Shown in pieces: positions 59,683 through 64,000 of a stretch of 64,000 bases of DNA. A model generated the notes under the pieces. The model was not told where the DNA came from. It saw only the letters and a program-made list of their open reading frames with translations, and did no database searches. Source of the DNA: Pseudarthrobacter sp. NIBRBAC000502772 (lineage in GTDB: Bacteria; Actinomycetota; Actinomycetes; Actinomycetales; Micrococcaceae); assembly GCF_006517235.1 (NCBI RefSeq), contig NZ_CP041188.1, positions 4,650,001 through 4,714,000 on the forward strand. The letters are read 5' to 3'. The position numbers were made by a program, and so were the translations under genes. Numbering within the stretch: position 1 is the stretch's first letter; each line of letters opens with the position of its first letter.

Positions 59683-60579
59683 TCAGGTTCCGGCGAGTCC
59701 CGTCGTCGCGACGCCCTTGATGATCTGGCGCTGGAAGAACAGGAAGACGAGGATCAGGGGCAGTGCGGCGAGGAGCGCGGAGGCCATGTTCTGCGCGTAC
59801 TGGATGCCGTACGCGCTCTTGATGGTCTGCAGCCCCACCGGGAGGGTGAGGAGCGCGCCGTCGTTCGTGGCGATGAACGGCCACAGGAAGTTGTTCCAGG
59901 CGCCGATGAACACAAAGATCGCGACGGCGGCCAGGATGGGCCGGGACAGCGGCAGGATGATCTGGGTGAAGATCCGCAGCCGGCTGGCCCCGTCCATCAC
60001 CGCGGCTTCTTCAAGTTCGCGGGGAATCTGGTCGAAGAACTTCTTGAGCACAAACACCATGGCCGGGTGGATGACCTGCGGCAGGATGATGGCCCATGAG
60101 GTGTCGATCAGGTGCAGCGCCAGCATTTGGTAGAAGAGCGGGATGATGAGGACCGGCGGCGGGATGATGATCGAGGCAATGATCACCGTCATGAGCACCT
60201 TCTTGCCCTTGAAGTCGATCCGGGACAGGGCGTAGGCCACCAGCGCCGAGATCACCAGCGTGATGGCCGTGATGGCCGCCGAGGTGTAGAACGAGTTCCA
60301 GGTCCAGAGCGGGATGTTGCCGTCCTGGAACACCTTGACGAACGCTTCAGCGGTAAAGCCCGACGGCGGCATCCAGCTGACCTTCGGAGCTGCGGCATCC
60401 GTCTCGGTCTTGAAAGCCGTGGCCGTGGCCCAGGCGAACGGAACCAGCCACAGCACGGCGATGAACGCCGCAACAACGAGCGCGGCGATCTTGCCCGCGG
60501 TCATCTTCTTGCGCGGGCGGCGGAGCCCTTCGCTGGTGCTGGTGCGTGGGGTGGGACGGGTGAGGGTAGGGGTTGCCAT
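59683..60579 (-). CDS. ABC transporter permease, AraQ/MalG-type
   Basis: 298 residues, six membrane segments, EAA loop ELEEAAVMDGASRLRIFTQI. Start follows gagg. No ATPase in the operon; a shared ATPase is expected elsewhere. Part of the arabino-oligosaccharide importer. Confidence 0.9.
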   Translation of the reverse strand: MATPTLTRPTPRTSTSEGLRRPRKKMTAGKIAALVVAAFIAVLWLVPFAWATATAFKTETDAAAPKVSWMPPSGFTAEAFVKVFQDGNIPLWTWNSFYTSAAITAITLVISALVAYALSRIDFKGKKVLMTVIIASIIIPPPVLIIPLFYQMLALHLIDTSWAIILPQVIHPAMVFVLKKFFDQIPRELEEAAVMDGASRLRIFTQIILPLSRPILAAVAIFVFIGAWNNFLWPFIATNDGALLTLPVGLQTIKSAYGIQYAQNMASALLAALPLILVFLFFQRQIIKGVATTGLAGT

Positions 60580-60581
60580 GG

Positions 60582-61538
60582 TTATGCCCTCCTGCGGCGG
60601 GTGACGGCGAACTGCATGACCGAAATGAGCACGATCAGTCCGAAGAATATGTAGGAGATGGCTGCGGAGTACCCCAGCCGGTAGCCGGTGAAGCCGGTTT
60701 CAAAGATGTACTGCACCACCGGGCGGGTTGATCCTCCGGGCCCGCCGGCGGTCATCTGGTACACCTGATCGAAGATCTTCATGGACGCGAGGATCTGGAG
60801 GAGCACGATCATCACCGTGGTGGGGGTCAGTTGCGGCAGGGTGATCGAGAAGAACTGCCGCCAGGCTCCGGCGCCGTCCAGGGACGCTGCCTCGTAGTGC
60901 TGTGCGGGGATGGTCTGCATCGCGGCCATGTACAGCAGGAAATTGAACCCCACGGTCCACCACAGCGTGGCGATGACGATCGCCCACATGGCCACGTTGG
61001 GATCGTTGAGCCAGGCGACTTTGGGGATGCCCAGCTTGGACAGCGAGTCATTGATCAGGCCCAGCTGCGGGTTGTACATCCAGGTGAAGAACAGCGAGAC
61101 CACGGTGGAGGCCAGCAGGTACGGGGCAAAATAGGAAAGCCGCCACAGCCACTGGGCAGGCAGCCCCACGTTCAGCAGGGCCGCCATCACCAGGGCCACG
61201 AGGACCAGCGGGACGGTGCTGATGACGGTGAAGTAGAGCGTGTTTCCCAGGGAGCGCCACATGTCGGCGTCGGCCAGTGCCTCGGCGTAGTTCGCGAAGC
61301 CGATCAGGCTGTCATTGGCTCCGGTCAGGGACTTGCCGGTGAGGCTCATATAGATGCCGTAGAGAATGGGCCACACCAGGAAGACCAGGAAGAAGACCAG
61401 GAACGGGGTGGCGAATCCCCAGCCGCTCAGGTTGCTCCTGGTCCGGCTCTGTGAGGGGCGGCGCGGTGGTTGGGGTGGGGTTGCTGTGGCGATGTCCGGC
61501 TGGCCGGTGCTGCGCCGGGACGCTAGTGAAGAACTCAT
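60582..61538 (-). CDS. ABC transporter permease, AraP/MalF-type
   Basis: 318 residues, about six membrane segments, EAA-type loop HYEAASLDGAGAWRQFFSI, Ser/Gln/Pro-rich N-terminal tail. Two nucleotides separate its stop from the AraQ-type start. Part of the same importer. Confidence 0.9.
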   Translation of the reverse strand: MSSSLASRRSTGQPDIATATPPQPPRRPSQSRTRSNLSGWGFATPFLVFFLVFLVWPILYGIYMSLTGKSLTGANDSLIGFANYAEALADADMWRSLGNTLYFTVISTVPLVLVALVMAALLNVGLPAQWLWRLSYFAPYLLASTVVSLFFTWMYNPQLGLINDSLSKLGIPKVAWLNDPNVAMWAIVIATLWWTVGFNFLLYMAAMQTIPAQHYEAASLDGAGAWRQFFSITLPQLTPTTVMIVLLQILASMKIFDQVYQMTAGGPGGSTRPVVQYIFETGFTGYRLGYSAAISYIFFGLIVLISVMQFAVTRRRRA

Positions 61539-61565
61539 GAAGGACTCCTTTGTCGCTCGGTGCGG

Positions 61566-62897
61566 TTAGACCGGGTTGGGCCGGGAAAGAAGGGTGTTGG
61601 TGCGGCGCTCAAAGGCGTCCCAGCCTGCGGCCGCCTTGTCGCGGCCCAGGAGAACGTTCTGGACGTTCTCCGCAAAGTAGGTCTGCCAGTCCGAGCCCGA
61701 GCCGCTGAACCAGGCTTCGGGATCGTAGGCGATGATGTCCGCTGCGTTGGCGTAGTGGATCTGCGGCGTGAGGTCGCGGTAGGCATGCGACTGGACCACG
61801 GGCTGGTAGGCCGGAATGTGGCCGGCTTCCGCCCAGGAGATTGATCCCTTGAGGACATCGCTTACGAACTTGTAGACGTCCCGCCGTTTCGCTTCATCCA
61901 CATTCAGCTGCCGCGGCAGGACGAACGAGTGCGAGTCTGCGTAGGCTGCCGGCGTTCCGTAGAGCGTGGGAAGGGTGGCGGCGTCCACCGGAAGTCCGGC
62001 TTTCTTGAGCGTGGGCAGTTCCCACACCCCGCTGAACAGCATTCCCGAGCCGCCGCGGGCGAACTCCGCGATGCCCGTGCTGATGTCGCCGGCCTTGGCG
62101 GCGATGGTGTCATCAAAGAGCGAGGCCATGAATTCCAGGGACTCAATCGCGGCGTCGCGGTCCACTTTCATCGGCTGGCCCGGGATGAGTTCAATGTCCG
62201 CGCCATGCTGCTTGTAGAGCGTGTAGAACAAGCGCCACATCTGGGAGCCGCTGCCGAGGTAACCGAAGGACAAACCATGGGCCTGGGTGACCTTCTGCAT
62301 CTCCCTGGCCATGGCCATGAACTCCTGCGGAGACGTTACCTCCTGCAGTTGTCCGTTGCTGCCCAGGACGCCGGCCTTGCCGGCGATGTCCGTGTTGTAG
62401 AACATAACGAACGGGTGCGAATCCAGGGCGATGGAGAATAACTTGCCGTTCTGCTGGCTCTTCTCCCAGATGCGCGGGGCAAAGTTGTCCCCAGTCACGC
62501 CGTGCTCGGCCAGCAGGTCCAGGTCCCAGGGGTCGATGAGCCCGCCGGGGGCGTATCCGGGCACCCGACTGGCATGCATGATGGCCACTTCCGGTGGCCG
62601 CCCGCCAGCCGATGCCATGGCCAGCTTGGTGTAGTACGGCGGGCCCCAGGCCAGGACCGTGGGTTGGACCTTGACGCCGGGGTTGGCCTGGTTGGCTCTG
62701 TTGATCATGGCCTGCATCTTGATGCCGTCACCGCCGGACAGCAGGTGCCAGAACCCGATGTCCCGCGGGCCAGAGGCTTGGGCGTTTCCGCCGCAGCCCG
62801 TCAGGCCGCCTGCTACCAGGACGCTGCCTAAAGCTGCCGTCCCTGTCAATAACTGCCGTCGGGACACTTGCTTCCCGAAAAATTCAAACTGCTTCAC
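61566..62897 (-). CDS. Extracellular substrate-binding lipoprotein, AraN-like
   Basis: 443 residues, Tat-type signal SRRQLLTGTAALGS with lipobox LTGC; family 1 binding fold (DIGFWHLLSGGDGIKMQAMI, LFSIALDSHPFVMFYN). First gene of the operon, preceded by two operator-like palindromes. The linked GH51 enzyme indicates arabinose-containing oligosaccharides as substrate (inference). Confidence 0.88.
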   Translation of the reverse strand: MKQFEFFGKQVSRRQLLTGTAALGSVLVAGGLTGCGGNAQASGPRDIGFWHLLSGGDGIKMQAMINRANQANPGVKVQPTVLAWGPPYYTKLAMASAGGRPPEVAIMHASRVPGYAPGGLIDPWDLDLLAEHGVTGDNFAPRIWEKSQQNGKLFSIALDSHPFVMFYNTDIAGKAGVLGSNGQLQEVTSPQEFMAMAREMQKVTQAHGLSFGYLGSGSQMWRLFYTLYKQHGADIELIPGQPMKVDRDAAIESLEFMASLFDDTIAAKAGDISTGIAEFARGGSGMLFSGVWELPTLKKAGLPVDAATLPTLYGTPAAYADSHSFVLPRQLNVDEAKRRDVYKFVSDVLKGSISWAEAGHIPAYQPVVQSHAYRDLTPQIHYANAADIIAYDPEAWFSGSGSDWQTYFAENVQNVLLGRDKAAAGWDAFERRTNTLLSRPNPV

Positions 62898-63009
62898 CCG
62901 TCACTCCTTTGGATGGGTCCGCGGAAAGGTCACTTCTTGTAGCTCAAAACTCCGGTTCCGGCGCGTCCCCGTCCCCGGCCGATGCCTTCAGGGGTGACGC
63001 ACGCCTCAC

Positions 63010-63025
63010 ATTACATCGATGTAAT
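63010..63025. promoter_or_regulatory. LacI-type operator upstream of the arabinoside operon, site 1
   Basis: attacatcgatgtaat, a perfect 16-bp palindrome centred on CG, 112 nt upstream of the binding-protein start. Confidence 0.65.
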
Positions 63026-63042
63026 AGACAGGGCAAGAGAAA

Positions 63043-63060
63043 ATTGTTAGCGCCAACAAT
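63043..63060. promoter_or_regulatory. LacI-type operator upstream of the arabinoside operon, site 2
   Basis: attgttagcgccaacaat, palindromic except one pair and close to the common LacI-family operator TTGTTAGCGCTAACAA. It lies 33 bp from site 1 and 19 nt after the regulator gene's stop. Confidence 0.7.
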
Positions 63061-63079
63061 CTGGTGGGCGGCTCTCGTT

Positions 63080-64000
63080 TCAGGTGCGAGTGCTGTCCCG
63101 CTCCACGATGGAGTAGTCCACGGAAACCACGCGCTGCTCGTGGCCCCTGTCCGCCATCCGCTCCGTGAGCAGGCGCAGGGCTTCGCTGGCGATGGCACGC
63201 TTGTCGAAGGAGACCGTGGTCAGCGACGGAACCGCGTAGCGGCCGTCGGCGATGTCGTCAAAGCCCGCCACCGCAATGTCCTCCGGGATGCGCAGGCCCC
63301 TCTTCCACAGCACACTCAGGGCGCCGATGGCCATGGAATCCGTGAAGCAGAACAGCGCCTGAGGCAGCGGATGGGATTCCAGGTAGGCAGTGAGCGCATC
63401 GGCAGCAGTCTGTGGCGTCCACTTCTCGCAGGGAATCAGCAGTGACTCGTCCCGTTCGATGCCAAGGATCTCCAACGCCTCTTCATAACCCTGGGTTCGC
63501 TGGATCGCCGCAGCCGATCCCCTGCCTTGGGTGGTTCCCAGCACGGCGATCCGTCGGCGCCCGGGCTGCGCCAGGGCGAGCGTCATGTCACGGGCGGCAG
63601 CGAAGCTGTCCACAAAGACACGGTCGGCGAGCTTCTGCGGAACCTCGCCGAGAAGGACCACGGGCGGCAGGGCGACGCCCACCTGGACGGCGCTCTCATC
63701 CAGCACCACAGGGTTGAGGATCAGCCCGTCGATCAGGTTGGAGCGGGCGCGCACCATGAGTTCATGCTCGCGCTGGGGATCGGAGCCGGTTTCCTCGATC
63801 TGCACGATCCAGCCCTGCTCGTGCGCCACTTCCACAATATGGTGGGCAATTTCTGCGGAGTACGGCGTGCCAAGATCGGGCAGGGCCAGCGCAATGACGC
63901 CGGACCTCCCGTTGCGCAGTCCGCGGGCGGAGAGGTTGGGCACGTAGTCCAGCTCGAGAATGGCCTGCTCCACCTTGGTCCTGGTGGCTCCGCTGACCGG
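63080..64000 (-). CDS. LacI-family regulator, 5' truncated by the window edge
   Basis: The frame is open to the window end; the ATG at 63973 is not the start, since the helix-turn-helix continues upstream (VSGATRTKVEQAILELDYVPNLSARGL). The effector domain follows (GVIALALPDLGTPYSAEI, FDDIADGRYAVPSLTTVS). It precedes the arabinoside importer operon on the same strand, and two CG-centred palindromes lie between, so it is the likely repressor. Confidence 0.9.
   Translation of the reverse strand, partial: PVSGATRTKVEQAILELDYVPNLSARGLRNGRSGVIALALPDLGTPYSAEIAHHIVEVAHEQGWIVQIEETGSDPQREHELMVRARSNLIDGLILNPVVLDESAVQVGVALPPVVLLGEVPQKLADRVFVDSFAAARDMTLALAQPGRRRIAVLGTTQGRGSAAAIQRTQGYEEALEILGIERDESLLIPCEKWTPQTAADALTAYLESHPLPQALFCFTDSMAIGALSVLWKRGLRIPEDIAVAGFDDIADGRYAVPSLTTVSFDKRAIASEALRLLTERMADRGHEQRVVSVDYSIVERDSTRT

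Noticed and set aside
58207..60099. 630-codon plus-strand open frame
   Set aside because: Antisense shadow of the GH51 and permease genes, whose own motifs are intact.
1..64000. Insertion sequences or prophage
   Set aside because: No transposase, integrase, or phage structural gene was recognised on either strand.

Overview
The window is high-GC DNA with almost wall-to-wall coding, GTG starts, start/stop overlaps of 1-4 nt and many secondary metabolite-uptake systems. The protein families (GPP34, NYN/LOTUS, MHS transporters, GlnA-like gamma-glutamyl ligases, LacI/ROK/IclR regulators paired with ABC importers) and their sequence style fit a soil actinobacterium of the Arthrobacter/Pseudarthrobacter group (inference; no rRNA or marker gene is present). 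I saw no transposase, phage gene, tRNA or CRISPR array.

Layout: 1-1 kb, 3' part of an NYN-domain gene. 1-10 kb, an eight-gene minus-strand polyol/ketose operon (kinase, ribose-type ABC importer, two dehydrogenases, second kinase, LacD-type aldolase) with a divergent LacI regulator and three matching operators. 10-19 kb, a seven-gene minus-strand operon of unknown substrate (ROK regulator, Fbp-type ABC importer, argininosuccinate-lyase-like enzyme, PfkB kinase, frameshifted amidohydrolase); the ROK gene has a leaderless-looking promoter overlapped by a XylR-like operator. 19-23 kb, an MFS exporter and two GPP34 paralogues around a heavily deleted glycogen-debranching-enzyme pseudogene. 23-35 kb, a uronide polysaccharide locus: YesL-like protein, two heparinase II/III proteins (one frameshifted), SDR, ABC importer, and a divergent IclR-CE7 esterase-MFS operon. 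35-38 kb, PEBP, an alpha/beta hydrolase with a MerR-type promoter whose MerR gene is a remnant, and other debris. 38-45 kb, FCD/GntR regulator and a permease-ligase-hydrolase-ALDH-SDR operon that looks like a complete gamma-glutamyl route for an amino alcohol such as ethanolamine. 45-47 kb, AT-richer island with gene remnants and a secreted GH16 enzyme. 47-50 kb, DUF1445-MHS transporter operon under a doubled GntR-type operator. 50-53 kb, secreted phosphatase/phosphodiesterase pair and a soluble REC-histidine kinase. 53-56 kb, adjacent glutamine-synthetase-like and amidohydrolase genes equivalent to a split FluG. 56-64 kb, LysR pair, then a GH51 arabinofuranosidase with an AraNPQ-like importer and LacI regulator, cut by the window end.

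The most striking non-gene feature is a family of twelve near-identical 32-51 nt palindromes (core gcggacgacggcggga and its complement). They occupy all eight junctions where two apparently intact (or nearly intact) genes converge, plus three other 3' ends and one divergent region. They behave like bidirectional, U-tract-less terminators or REP-like elements, and four copies carry an extra conserved tail.
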